Positions 25,719-34,173 of a stretch of 64,000 nucleotides of DNA are shown one piece after another (the stretch's first letter is position 1; every line of letters begins with the position of its first letter). Under the pieces are notes generated by a model. It made no database searches. It was not told the origin of the DNA and was given only the letters and a program-made list of their open reading frames with translations. A program made the position numbers and the translations under genes. The stretch lies in the NCBI GenBank assembly GCA_035629335.1, contig DASPIB010000001.1, positions 984,170 to 1,048,169 of the forward strand, read 5' to 3'. The stretch comes from Verrucomicrobiia bacterium (lineage in GTDB: Bacteria > Patescibacteriota > Saccharimonadia > Saccharimonadales > Saccharimonadaceae).

Positions 25719-26089
25719 TTTTCCTCCTTACGATCAAAGCCAAGCAAATGAACAATAGCGTATATCACCAGCGCGATAACCAAGAAGTTGACGATGTCAT
25801 TCAAAAATGTGCCGTAATGCAACACTGCCGGCTTTCCGGCTGGTGTTGTGCCAAGGTGAAGCGTTAAGCCTTTTAAGCCCTCGGCCGAACCGAGTATAAA
25901 CCCGAGTGGCGGCATAAGAATATTATCAATCAGTGACTTCACCAGCACCGACACCGCACCGCCCAACACCAAACCAATGGCTAGCCCTGCAACGCCCTGC
26001 TCGCGAATGAAAGATTTAAAGCCGACAATATGAGTTTTGCTCTTCTCTACCACTACCTTTCGGCGCGGCGTTTTTGGTGCTGCCGACAT
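25715..26089 (-). CDS. mscL: Large-conductance mechanosensitive channel
   Basis: MscL opens under membrane tension to release solutes during osmotic downshock. The 124 residues contain the amphipathic start GFKSFIREQGVAGLAIGLVLGGAVSVLVKSLIDNILMPPLG, which forms the pore helix, a short outer loop, and a second helix (LNDIVNFLVIALVIYAIVHLL). It follows argS directly and ends in TGA overlapping the msrB start, evidence that UGA is a stop here. Confidence 0.95.
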   Translation of the reverse strand: MSAAPKTPRRKVVVEKSKTHIVGFKSFIREQGVAGLAIGLVLGGAVSVLVKSLIDNILMPPLGFILGSAEGLKGLTLHLGTTPAGKPAVLHYGTFLNDIVNFLVIALVIYAIVHLLGFDRKEEK

Positions 26090-27763
26090 TTATAACCTTT
26101 CTGGCGAAGGAATCCCCAGTACACCCAGGCTATTTTGGAGAATTAGGGTATAGGCATTTACCATATAGGCTCGTTCGGCTTCGCGTTCGTGCCCGATAAT
26201 TCGGTTGGCTTCGTAGAAACGGTTAAATTGCTGGGTTAACTCATAAAGGTAGGTGCATATAAGATGCGGCGCAAGCTCAGCGACAGCCTTGGTAGTTACG
26301 CTGGGGTACTGTAATAGTTTCATAATTAATTGATGTTCATCGGCGGTAATATTGCCAAGCTCAGTGGCCGGCGCCACCGATAGCTTGGCTAAAATGCTTC
26401 GTCCGCGAGCATAAGCATATTGGAGGTACGGCCCGGAATTTCCTTCAAGGCTCACAGCTTCATTAATATCAAATATGATATCTCCGCCGATTTTTACCTT
26501 TAGCATGGCATACCGCAAGGCACCGGTAATCGTTTCGTCAAGTGCCGTTGTATCCGGACTGCGCTGCAATATGGATTCGCGGAGGGCGTTAAAAATCCAC
26601 TCAATATTGAGTACTTTACCGGTGCGACTGCTCATCTTGCCGGTACTCAGCTTGACCGTCCCGTGGGGAATGTTGGTGGTTTTCCCACCGAGCTCGGGCA
26701 GTACTAGTTCGGCGGCTTTAAAGACTACTCTAAAATATTCGCGCTGTTCTTCGGCGGTTACAATGTAGCTCATATCTGGGTTAAAATCTTGATTTTTAAG
26801 TTGCATTAGCCCAAGATCGCGAGCTTCATACAGGGTTGTGCCGCGCGAACTAATAAACACACGGGTGTGAAGATCATATTTTTCACCAGGGAAAATTGTT
26901 GCACCCTCGCTCTTCTCAAATACTTCATCGTGCGCTTCGACTATTTTTCGCCCCAGCTCATCTGCTTGGCGCTCAAGGTAACGCTTTTCAACGTGTTTAC
27001 TGCCAATGGTGGCGATAATTTCATCAAGATAATCAAAACTCCACTGTTTACACATTTCGTACACCTGCTGGTAAAACGGATCATCAAGAATGAACGACTG
27101 CTTAGCCAGCAGTTCGATTTGCTGCTTTTCAAGCGGATCTTCTTCGTAGGCGCCTGCGCCTTCGACGTACATTTTACTCAAAAAGCTTGCCCGTTCGGCG
27201 GGCACAATCGCTTCAAGTTTGGTTATATCACCCTCTGCATATTTCAGAATCGCCCACATGCTTTTTCCCACATGCAACCCTACGTCGCCGTGGTAGCTTA
27301 CCCGATGAACGTCACCACCGCCAAGCTCCAATAAGTTTGCAATCGTATCAGCCACGATTGAATTGTAGGCGTGGCCAATATGCATGTCCTTGAAGGGGTT
27401 CGGATTATTGGTTTCGATCACCTGGACCTGGCCTTGGTAGTGCGACTGTTCACCGTAGCGCCCTTCCAAACGCGTCACTTCATCGATGCTGCTTGCTAAC
27501 ACCTGCGGTTGCAAAGTAAAGTTCACAAAGCCGCCGACGGCCTCAATTTTTTGAATGCTTTCGTGTTGCAAGCCTTCTGCCACCTGCTGGGCGATGGCCT
27601 GGGGGCTTTTTTTGAGTTCACGAGCAAAAGGAAAGCACGGCAGGCCGTAATCCGCCTTAAACTCCGCCCGCGCTGGCCCAATGATGGGCTTAGTCGAGAC
27701 GTTAAGTAGCTGTTGCACTTTTTCGGTAATTTCGGTGAGGACCGCGTCTAAAATATACTGCAT
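26090..27763 (-). CDS. argS: Arginyl-tRNA synthetase
   Basis: ArgRS charges tRNA-Arg. Of 557 residues, an N-terminal Add-1 domain with VGGFVNFTL is followed by the HIGH motif (HIGH, 128-131, in NPNPFKDMHIGHAYNS), GKMSSRTGKV in place of KMSKS, and the C-terminal anticodon-binding helices (YLYELTQQFNRFYEANRII). TATACT is ten bases before the ATG, with no Shine-Dalgarno. A tRNA-Arg(GCG), one of its substrates, lies at 59585-59661. Confidence 0.95.
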   Translation of the reverse strand: MQYILDAVLTEITEKVQQLLNVSTKPIIGPARAEFKADYGLPCFPFARELKKSPQAIAQQVAEGLQHESIQKIEAVGGFVNFTLQPQVLASSIDEVTRLEGRYGEQSHYQGQVQVIETNNPNPFKDMHIGHAYNSIVADTIANLLELGGGDVHRVSYHGDVGLHVGKSMWAILKYAEGDITKLEAIVPAERASFLSKMYVEGAGAYEEDPLEKQQIELLAKQSFILDDPFYQQVYEMCKQWSFDYLDEIIATIGSKHVEKRYLERQADELGRKIVEAHDEVFEKSEGATIFPGEKYDLHTRVFISSRGTTLYEARDLGLMQLKNQDFNPDMSYIVTAEEQREYFRVVFKAAELVLPELGGKTTNIPHGTVKLSTGKMSSRTGKVLNIEWIFNALRESILQRSPDTTALDETITGALRYAMLKVKIGGDIIFDINEAVSLEGNSGPYLQYAYARGRSILAKLSVAPATELGNITADEHQLIMKLLQYPSVTTKAVAELAPHLICTYLYELTQQFNRFYEANRIIGHEREAERAYMVNAYTLILQNSLGVLGIPSPERL

Positions 27764-27773
27764 AATTACTGCT

Positions 27774-27779
27774 AGTATA
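27774..27779 (-). promoter_or_regulatory. -10 element of argS, short leader
   Basis: The minus strand reads TATACTAGCAGTAATT then ATG, a variant of the polA and pnp promoter core. Confidence 0.55.
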
Positions 27780-27811
27780 ACAGAGAGTAGCGACTTAAAT
27801 CATTATCCTAA

Positions 27812-29431
27812 TCAGAGATTACCCTGCTTTCGCTGCAATCCAGCCTTAATCAAACCACTAAATAATGCGTAGGGGCGGTGGGGACGCGAGCTGAATTCTG
27901 GGTGCGCTTGGGTAGCGATAAAATATGGATGCTGCGCCGCTTCGATCATTTCTACCAAGGCACCGTCGGGCGAAGTACCCGATATCCGTAAGCCGCCGGC
28001 CACAATAGCCTCTTCGAACGCCCGGTTTACTTCATAGCGGTGACGGTGGCGTTCAATAATTTTAGTGGAGCCATGTAGCTGTTCGGCTAAAGTGCCTGGA
28101 ACAATCACACACGGGTAATCGCCCAGGCGCATCGTGCCGCCGGTGGCTTCTTTGCCCTTTTGGTCTTTCATAATATAAATAACGTTCTGTTCGGCGCCGG
28201 GTTCAATCTCTTCACTAGTGGCCTGGTGTAAACCGCCTTTACGAGCAGCAGCAATTACCGCCACCTGTAGCCCCAGGCAAATGCCAAGATACGGCACGTT
28301 GTTTTCAAGCGCGTAGGCAGCTGCCGCTACTTTGCCTTCGACCCCTCGCGTACCGAAGCCACCAGGTACCAAAAGCGTATCATACTGCTCGAGTGCAGCC
28401 GAGCCATCGGTTTCAATCGCTTCGGCATTCACCCAATCACACTGTAAGGCAACGTTTTGTTGCCAGGCGGCAGCACGCAGGGCTTCAATAACCGAAAAAT
28501 AGGTGTCTTCATTGTCTAAGTATTTGGCAATGATACCAATTTTTAGCGTCGCGCTCTTTGGCTTAGTGGCGTTATTCACCAACGTTTGCCAGGCTGCCAT
28601 ATCGGCAGGCTTCGCTTCGAGCCGCAGTTTCTGCAGCAGTAAGTCGTCAATGCTTTTTTCTTGCAGCGTCAGGGGCACGCGGTAAATGGTGTCGGCGTTT
28701 GGCAGCACAATAACCGCCTTTTCTTCAACCCCGCTAAACAAGCTCAACTTAGTGGCCACAGATCTTGGCGGTTCGGTTTCAGTGCGGGCCACGAGCACAT
28801 CGGGCGTAATGCCAAAGCTCCGCAAATCCCGCACGGCGTTTTGAGCGGGCTTGGTTTTAAATTCTTTGCTAGCGCCAAGATACGGGATATATACCACATG
28901 AACGAACAGGCAATTATCTCGCCCGACCCGGGCAGCAAACTCACGAATCGCTTCAATAAACGCCAAGCCTTCGTAATCACCAACCGTGCCGCCAATTTCA
29001 ACAATATGTACATCTGTCGCGCCGCCCGAAAGCTCAATGGCGCTCTGAATAGCATTAGTCAGGTGGGGCACCAGCTGCACAGTTTTGCCTAAAAATTTAC
29101 CTGCCCGCTCATCAGCAATAAGGTCTTGGAGCAACCGCCCCGCTAGAGTCGAAGCATTACGCGTGACTTCGATATCTAAAAACCGCTCGTAGTGCCCAAG
29201 ATCAAGATCAGTCTCAGCCCCATCTTTGGTCACAAAACACTCACCATGTTCGGCCGGATTCAGCGTACCGGCATCAACATTTAAGTACGGGTCACATTTT
29301 TGAATTGAAACCTTTAAGCCACGGGCTTTTAATACAGCTCCCAAAGAAGCTGCTGTAATACCTTTTCCGACCCCCGAAAGCACGCCACCCGTCACAAAAA
29401 TATAGCGGCGCGAATGTGACTCCGTATTCAT
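27812..29431 (-). CDS. pyrG: CTP synthase
   Basis: PyrG aminates UTP to CTP with glutamine. The 539 residues have the N-terminal synthetase domain (VTGGVLSGVGKGITAASLG P-loop, CDPYLNVDAGTLNP, ETDLDLGHYERF) and the C-terminal class-I glutamine amidotransferase (GGFGTRG, GICLGLQ with the nucleophile cysteine, and a histidine-glutamate pair in AHPEF). It is one of few biosynthetic enzymes in the window. A TATGAT -10 lies 14 bases before the ATG. Confidence 0.96.
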   Translation of the reverse strand: MNTESHSRRYIFVTGGVLSGVGKGITAASLGAVLKARGLKVSIQKCDPYLNVDAGTLNPAEHGECFVTKDGAETDLDLGHYERFLDIEVTRNASTLAGRLLQDLIADERAGKFLGKTVQLVPHLTNAIQSAIELSGGATDVHIVEIGGTVGDYEGLAFIEAIREFAARVGRDNCLFVHVVYIPYLGASKEFKTKPAQNAVRDLRSFGITPDVLVARTETEPPRSVATKLSLFSGVEEKAVIVLPNADTIYRVPLTLQEKSIDDLLLQKLRLEAKPADMAAWQTLVNNATKPKSATLKIGIIAKYLDNEDTYFSVIEALRAAAWQQNVALQCDWVNAEAIETDGSAALEQYDTLLVPGGFGTRGVEGKVAAAAYALENNVPYLGICLGLQVAVIAAARKGGLHQATSEEIEPGAEQNVIYIMKDQKGKEATGGTMRLGDYPCVIVPGTLAEQLHGSTKIIERHRHRYEVNRAFEEAIVAGGLRISGTSPDGALVEMIEAAQHPYFIATQAHPEFSSRPHRPYALFSGLIKAGLQRKQGNL

Positions 29432-29561
29432 ATGTCTTAGAGTGTATCATAGCTTTTTCTAAAACGCTACTTGTGGTGGTACCGCCAAATAGGCACATAC
29501 TATATGTAGCGGTTTTTATTGAGCACCTGAACCTGGCGTGGTATGCGCCCGAAATAAAACC

Positions 29562-29651
29562 TGGCGGAGAGAACAGGATTCGAACCTGCGAGAACCTTTC
29601 GACTCTACACGCTTTCCAAGCGTGCGCCTTCAACCACTCGGCCACCTCTCC
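29562..29651 (-). tRNA. tRNA-Ser (anticodon GGA)
   Basis: The 90-base gene, with CCA encoded, folds with acceptor GGAGAGG/TCTCTCC, a long variable arm, a GTTCGAATC T-loop and the anticodon loop TTGGAAA, which gives GGA. A TATAAT-like -10 lies near 29697-29702. Confidence 0.95.
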
Positions 29652-29760
29652 GTATGTAGATGATTGTATAACTCGCGCGCTAAGAAGAAAAGGTTTTATT
29701 ATAGTTGTGCTTTATACATCATTAGGACTATTGCTGTTGCTTGTAAGTAAGAAAGCTATT

Positions 29761-29766
29761 TATAAT
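29761..29766 (+). promoter_or_regulatory. -10 element of the ABC transporter operon
   Basis: TATAAT lies 22 bases before the ATG of the ATPase gene; no strong Shine-Dalgarno follows. Confidence 0.5.
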
Positions 29767-29788
29767 AAGGTACAGACGAACAAAAAAT

Positions 29789-30742
29789 ATGCAAAACGAC
29801 GATATCACCCCGCCAAAACCCGTGATTCATCTCAAAAAATTGACCAAACAGTTTGGCCATGATGACACTGCTTTTTTTGCGCTGAACGGAGTTGATCTCG
29901 CGATTGACAAGGGTGAGTTTGTGGCTATTATGGGCCCGAGCGGTAGTGGCAAAACCACGTTGTTAAATATTTTAGGCTTACTCGATACCGCCAGTGACGG
30001 CGAATATCACCTTGATGGCACGCCAGTGGATACTATTAGCCATCACCACCGGGCACGAATTCGGGCTTCGCAAATTGGTTTTGTGTTTCAGAACTTTAAC
30101 CTTTTGCACCGACTAACCGTGATAGAAAATGTCGCCCTGCCCCTCACCTACACCGGACAAGGCCGAGTTACACGCCTCGAGAGCGCTAGTGATATGCTAA
30201 AAACCTTTCATCTGCAAGAACGCGAATACTACATGCCACATCAGCTATCTGGAGGACAATTACAGCGAGTAGCTATTGCTCGCGCCTTGGTGAATCAGCC
30301 GTCGATTATCCTGGCCGATGAACCAACCGGCAACCTTGATTCAAAATCGAGCGAGATTATTATGAGCGAGCTCAGCGACATACATAAACGCGGTAATACC
30401 ATTATCATGGTAACGCACAACCCTGACCTTACGGTGCACGCCGATCGCGTCATTCAAATGCTTGATGGCCAAATCGCCAGCGATACCAAACACCCAGAGC
30501 CTGAGCCCGACCCCACCGAAAAGCGACCACTGGGAAAAATTCAGATTACTGTGCGAAACGACTCCGAGCCGAACTCAGTACCTGAGCAGCCCGAACCCAC
30601 ACCAGAACCAGAGGTTACCCCAGAAACCGCTCCGCAGGAAGAGCCAAAACTAGAAGAACTAGAAGTAGCAAGTAAGAAAAAGGTGAAGAGTAAGAAAAAG
30701 AAATCTAAAGCCGAGAAACAGCCAGAGGACACTAAAGCATGA
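29789..30742 (+). CDS. ABC transporter ATPase, MacB/LolD family, with charged tail
   Basis: Residues 1-230 form a complete ATPase of the MacB/LolD/FtsE type: Walker A GPSGSGKTT near residue 50, Q-loop FVFQNFNLL, signature LSGGQLQRVAIARAL, Walker B ILADEPTGNLD and H-loop VTHN. Residues 231-317 are an unusual tail, first Pro/Glu-rich, then almost pure Lys/Ser/Glu. It overlaps the permease start by 4 bp (ATGA). With the next gene it should form a mechanotransmission-type ABC system that works on extracellular or membrane-bound substrates. Confidence 0.92.
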   Translation: MQNDDITPPKPVIHLKKLTKQFGHDDTAFFALNGVDLAIDKGEFVAIMGPSGSGKTTLLNILGLLDTASDGEYHLDGTPVDTISHHHRARIRASQIGFVFQNFNLLHRLTVIENVALPLTYTGQGRVTRLESASDMLKTFHLQEREYYMPHQLSGGQLQRVAIARALVNQPSIILADEPTGNLDSKSSEIIMSELSDIHKRGNTIIMVTHNPDLTVHADRVIQMLDGQIASDTKHPEPEPDPTEKRPLGKIQITVRNDSEPNSVPEQPEPTPEPEVTPETAPQEEPKLEELEVASKKKVKSKKKKSKAEKQPEDTKA

Positions 30743-31965
30743 TACTCTCGACGAACATTCGGATCGCGCTCGAAAGTCTTCGAAGTACCCGCGTGCGCAC
30801 CGCACTGACAACGCTTGGTATCATAATTGGCATAGCTTCAATAACCATGGTGCTGGCTCTGGGCGAAGGCGCAAAACAAGCCGTTGCGACCCAAGTGAAG
30901 CACCTTGATCAAAACATCCTGGTTATTCGTCCGGGGAAGGTTACCCGCCATAATGCCACCGGCGCTATCGACTATAATCCTTTGTCTTCCTATGCCGCCA
31001 CTACCCTTACCGAAAATGACCTTGAAACCACTCGCAAACAACCGGGTGTTGCGGCAGCGGCCCCGCTCATGCTTATTAATGGCAGTATTAAAAAGGGAGA
31101 AGCAAGCGCCAAAGACGCTTTTATCGTCGCGACCACCCCAGAACTCGCTTCAACACTTAAAATCAATGCCGCCCAAGGGCAGTTTTTGGATGGTACTACC
31201 GCCCGTGACACAGTAGTCATCGGTGAAAGCTTATCGGTGGCCCTTTTTGGCACTGATCAAACCATCGGGCAACGCCTGAAACTAAAAGGGCAAGATTTTA
31301 CCATTATTGGGGTGCTTAAAAAGATAAAAAACCCCATTGGGATCAACGGCATAAACTTCGATATGGCCGCAATTGTGAGCCTTGATGCTGGGAAGGGCTT
31401 TAACCAAGGCATTGCTCAAATTCAACAACTCACCGTTAAAGCCAAAAGCGCCGCCGAACTACCAGCAATAAAAAAGACTCTCACCGAAGCGCTACTGAAA
31501 AATCATGATGGTGAAGAGGATTTTGCGGTTCTAGGTGGTAAAGAGGCAGCCGATGTCTCCAGTAGTTTCTTTCAAGTGCTGACTTCGATGGTTGCGGTCG
31601 TTGCAAGCATTTCACTCATCGTCGGTGGCATCGGTATCATGAACAGCATGCTAGTTGGCGTAGCCGAACGCACGCGCGAAATCGGCATTCGTAAATCAAT
31701 TGGCGCCAGTAACCGGCATGTTTTCTCGCAGTTTCTGATTGAATCATTAATTATGAGCCTGACGGGTGGCGTTTTTGGTTTTCTCCTGGCTTACATCGTC
31801 GCTTACGGAATCAGTCTCTTTTTGCCATTCCACCCAGCCTTCTCGTGGGGGATATTTGGCTTGGCTATGGGCGTTTCGTTAGTTGTTGGGGTGGTTTTCG
31901 GCCTCTTTCCGGCATTCCGCGCAGCACGCAAGGACCCAATCGTAGCACTCCGACAACATCATTAA
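30739..31965 (+). CDS. MacB-like ABC transporter permease (FtsX domain)
   Basis: The 408-residue protein has the MacB layout: an N-terminal helix (TALTTLGIIIGIASITMVLALGEGA), a large extracytoplasmic domain of about 230 residues, and three C-terminal helices with the FtsX motif (SLIVGGIGIMNSMLVGVAERTREIGIRKSIGASNRHV). It pairs with the ATPase upstream. In a bacterium likely to have one membrane, such systems export peptides or act in antimicrobial resistance; the substrate here is unknown. Confidence 0.92.
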   Translation: MILSTNIRIALESLRSTRVRTALTTLGIIIGIASITMVLALGEGAKQAVATQVKHLDQNILVIRPGKVTRHNATGAIDYNPLSSYAATTLTENDLETTRKQPGVAAAAPLMLINGSIKKGEASAKDAFIVATTPELASTLKINAAQGQFLDGTTARDTVVIGESLSVALFGTDQTIGQRLKLKGQDFTIIGVLKKIKNPIGINGINFDMAAIVSLDAGKGFNQGIAQIQQLTVKAKSAAELPAIKKTLTEALLKNHDGEEDFAVLGGKEAADVSSSFFQVLTSMVAVVASISLIVGGIGIMNSMLVGVAERTREIGIRKSIGASNRHVFSQFLIESLIMSLTGGVFGFLLAYIVAYGISLFLPFHPAFSWGIFGLAMGVSLVVGVVFGLFPAFRAARKDPIVALRQHH

Positions 31966-31982
31966 TACACAGAAATAAAAAG

Positions 31983-32015
31983 TGCAGCTATCTGTAGAGG
32001 TCACAGATAACTGCA
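31983..32015 (-). terminator. Hairpin terminator of the 32026 cassette
   Basis: TGCAGTTATCTGT pairs with ACAGATAGCTGCA on the minus strand, followed by CTTTTTATTT. It also lies just after the permease gene on the other strand. Confidence 0.8.
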
Positions 32016-32025
32016 TTTGCACTAA

Positions 32026-32406
32026 CTATACAGGAAATGAAACCTTCGTTTTACAAGACCTGTAGTCACCGTTTATAACAGCATTATGCTTAGACTCCGG
32101 GTAAGTTGCGATCTTAACCGACGTCGCGGCAGCAAACAGCTGGTCCATACCGTAAGAGGCAGCTTCTTGAGCAGCGTCTTTGCCATCCGCGCTTGTCGCC
32201 GCAATTACAGCACCATCAGTATCTCTTACCTCAGTTTCTTCCCCCTCGAAATCTTGCATGAATTTATGAATAACCTCAAATGCACAGCGTCGCGTATTAG
32301 GCTTTTCGCTCGCGAGCTGATCCAGCTTCTTACCACAGGCTCTTGTGACCGCTGCGTCAAGCTCAAGGTAGTCCTCGTTCGAGACAATGAGCTCATAAAT
32401 CGACAT
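32026..32406 (-). CDS. Cassette protein, 126 residues, unknown
   Basis: A mostly helical, acidic protein with three cysteines (C24, C41 and one near the C-terminus) and an alanine-rich centre (AAQEAASYGMDQLFAAATSVKIA). I know no relative. An AAAGG Shine-Dalgarno precedes the ATG, a TTGATT-16-TATAGT promoter lies upstream and a strong terminator downstream, so it is an insulated unit between the ABC transporter and the isomerase gene. Confidence 0.55.
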   Translation of the reverse strand: MSIYELIVSNEDYLELDAAVTRACGKKLDQLASEKPNTRRCAFEVIHKFMQDFEGEETEVRDTDGAVIAATSADGKDAAQEAASYGMDQLFAAATSVKIATYPESKHNAVINGDYRSCKTKVSFPV

Positions 32407-32447
32407 CTTGGAATGCCTTTCAAAATCGAGTTACTTAGGCAAGAATA

Positions 32448-32475
32448 ACTATAAATGAGTTTCAAAAAAAATCAA
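32448..32475 (-). promoter_or_regulatory. Promoter of the 32026 cassette
   Basis: TTGATT (32470-32475), a 16-bp spacer and TATAGT (32448-32453) on the minus strand. Confidence 0.55.
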
Positions 32476-32492
32476 GATGTTGATGACCAGAA

Positions 32493-33524
32493 CTAGTCTG
32501 TTAGCGCTATCTTCAGTTTTTCGATCAGCGCCACTGGTGTCGGATCAACATTATTCAAAATCGCAGTGTAAATACTCACAAAATCTCCAAGCACACTCCC
32601 CCACAGCATTTGGGCAAGCGGGCTCTCACCGTTTAATGGCACAGTGATTGCGTGCGGGCGCTTGCCACTCAGTAAACTATCGGAGATCATAAACCGTTTT
32701 TGTACCTGCGGATGCTCGAACGACGACACTAAATCAAACACCGCAAAAGGTTTTTCAACCGGATGACTGGTCCAGCCAATAAATTCATTATGGTTAAATT
32801 CTGGGAGCTCATTCCAAAAGGCAACGTTTTTAGCATTTTCGTTGAAACTAATTTTCCATTTGTATGCAATTGGCGCCATCAGCGCCCCAGCATAAATTAC
32901 CGGGGTTTTACCGACAGCCTTGAGAGCCAGCTGTTTGGCAAGATTATCTTCGGTAGGGATATCTTTTAGCCAATTGCTAATTTCAGATTTCAGCCAGTCG
33001 CTGGTGGCGGCAATTTCTGCATAAGCGTCAGCAGCGAGACGATACTGACCGAACAATTTTACAAGCGCGCGTAAGTTATACAGTACTGCCATGCGTGGTT
33101 CCAGCCCTTTTGGTAACACCACTAGTGGATACTGTCGTTCGCGGGCGATTTCAACTAACCTGCCGCCAGAGGCCAAAACGGCAATTTGTGCCCCGCGCAG
33201 GCGAGCGTTTTTAAGCGCACTTAATGTTTCTTCGGTGTTGCCCGAATAGCTGCTGGCAATAACCAAAGTCTGTTCACTGACATAATGCGGCAATTCGTAG
33301 CGTCGGCATATTTCAAACGGCACCGGCAGTTCAAGCCAATTCTTGGCCATGCCCGCTGCCAGCGCCGAGCCACCCATCCCGGCAATAACAATTTGTGCCG
33401 GTGTAAAGTTAGCAGGCTGGTTCTCTACAATCGCTTCGGCGGTGAGCTGCTGCCATTCTTCGGCCGCCACGCCCAGGGCATTTTTAGGGTCGCGCTGTGA
33501 AATAACATTTAGATCATCAAGCAT
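32493..33524 (-). CDS. Bifunctional phosphoglucose/phosphomannose isomerase
   Basis: The 343-residue SIS-domain protein interconverts fructose-6-phosphate with glucose- and mannose-6-phosphate. It has IVIAGMGGSALAAGMAKN near residue 46, the SSYSGNTEETLSA phosphosugar loop near 91-103, and PKGLEPRMAVL, all typical of the archaeal-type PGI/PMI family found in many CPR bacteria. A C-terminal domain with NHNEFIGW and SDSLLSG completes it. AAGGAG precedes the ATG. Together with manB it would supply hexose phosphates for surface sugars. Confidence 0.92.
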   Translation of the reverse strand: MLDDLNVISQRDPKNALGVAAEEWQQLTAEAIVENQPANFTPAQIVIAGMGGSALAAGMAKNWLELPVPFEICRRYELPHYVSEQTLVIASSYSGNTEETLSALKNARLRGAQIAVLASGGRLVEIARERQYPLVVLPKGLEPRMAVLYNLRALVKLFGQYRLAADAYAEIAATSDWLKSEISNWLKDIPTEDNLAKQLALKAVGKTPVIYAGALMAPIAYKWKISFNENAKNVAFWNELPEFNHNEFIGWTSHPVEKPFAVFDLVSSFEHPQVQKRFMISDSLLSGKRPHAITVPLNGESPLAQMLWGSVLGDFVSIYTAILNNVDPTPVALIEKLKIALTD

Positions 33525-33617
33525 ACACTGTCTCCTTCAGGCTATTCACTTTTTCTATATTCTTATGATACAGTAGTGTGTAAGAAGCATAAACTTTTTA
33601 GGTAACTAGAGGTGGGT

Positions 33618-34130
33618 ATGGACAACAACCAGCAAATTAGTGATGATCAGGAATTAGCAAAAGTGCTCTCAGGAACAAACAAAAAATCACCAGTGAAAGA
33701 TTTAGATGATCTTGATTTTGAAGAATCGCCGCTCCCAACACCAACAGTCGTGACCCCGCCTAAAACCGGGGAAACGCCTGCTAATCAACCAGCACCGGCA
33801 GCGGCCACTCCGGCACAACCCGCTGCGGCAAACGGAAAGCCGGCTACAAGCCCAGCACCGTCTACCCCTACTTCCGCTACTAATCTTGATGCAATTAAGC
33901 GTGAAGCCCTTGAGCAACTGCGCCCACTTGCGCCAAAATTAAACCTACCAGCCGAAGAAAAGTTTGATACCCTCCTTTTAATTATTCGCTCCACCGACGA
34001 TCAAAGCTTGCTCGGCGCCGCCCACGAAGCCGCCAAAGCCATCAAAGACGAATCCCGACGCGCCCAAGCCCTGCTGGATGTTATTAAAGAAATTGATTAT
34101 TTCTCGAGTGCTCCGCAGCAAGCAGCGTAA
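33618..34130 (+). CDS. Unknown protein with disordered linker and C-terminal helical domain
   Basis: The gene has 170 codons from ATG 33618, which fits the AGAGGTG Shine-Dalgarno; a GTG six bases earlier is too close to it. Residues 1-35 are acidic, 36-92 form a Pro/Ala/Thr-rich linker, and 95-165 a helical domain (LDAIKREALEQLRPLAPKLNL, EEKFDTLLLIIRSTDD, LGAAHEAAKAIKDESRRAQALLDVIKEID). I do not recognise the domain. A TATGATACAGT -10 region lies upstream, and the terminator at 34137-34165 is shared with the DGQHR gene. Confidence 0.65.
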   Translation: MDNNQQISDDQELAKVLSGTNKKSPVKDLDDLDFEESPLPTPTVVTPPKTGETPANQPAPAAATPAQPAAANGKPATSPAPSTPTSATNLDAIKREALEQLRPLAPKLNLPAEEKFDTLLLIIRSTDDQSLLGAAHEAAKAIKDESRRAQALLDVIKEIDYFSSAPQQAA

Positions 34131-34136
34131 TTAAAA

Positions 34137-34165
34137 ATCCCGCATCGCTGGCTGCAATGCGGGAT
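34137..34165. terminator. Hairpin between the 33618 gene and the DGQHR gene
   Basis: ATCCCGCAT pairs with ATGCGGGAT around an 11-base loop between convergent genes. Confidence 0.65.
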
Positions 34166-34173
34166 AGCTAGTA

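Noticed and set aside
29478-29500. T-box-like GGTGGTACCGCC on the plus strand
   Set aside because: It is near-palindromic, lies after a tRNA, and no aminoacyl-tRNA synthetase or amino-acid gene follows on that strand.
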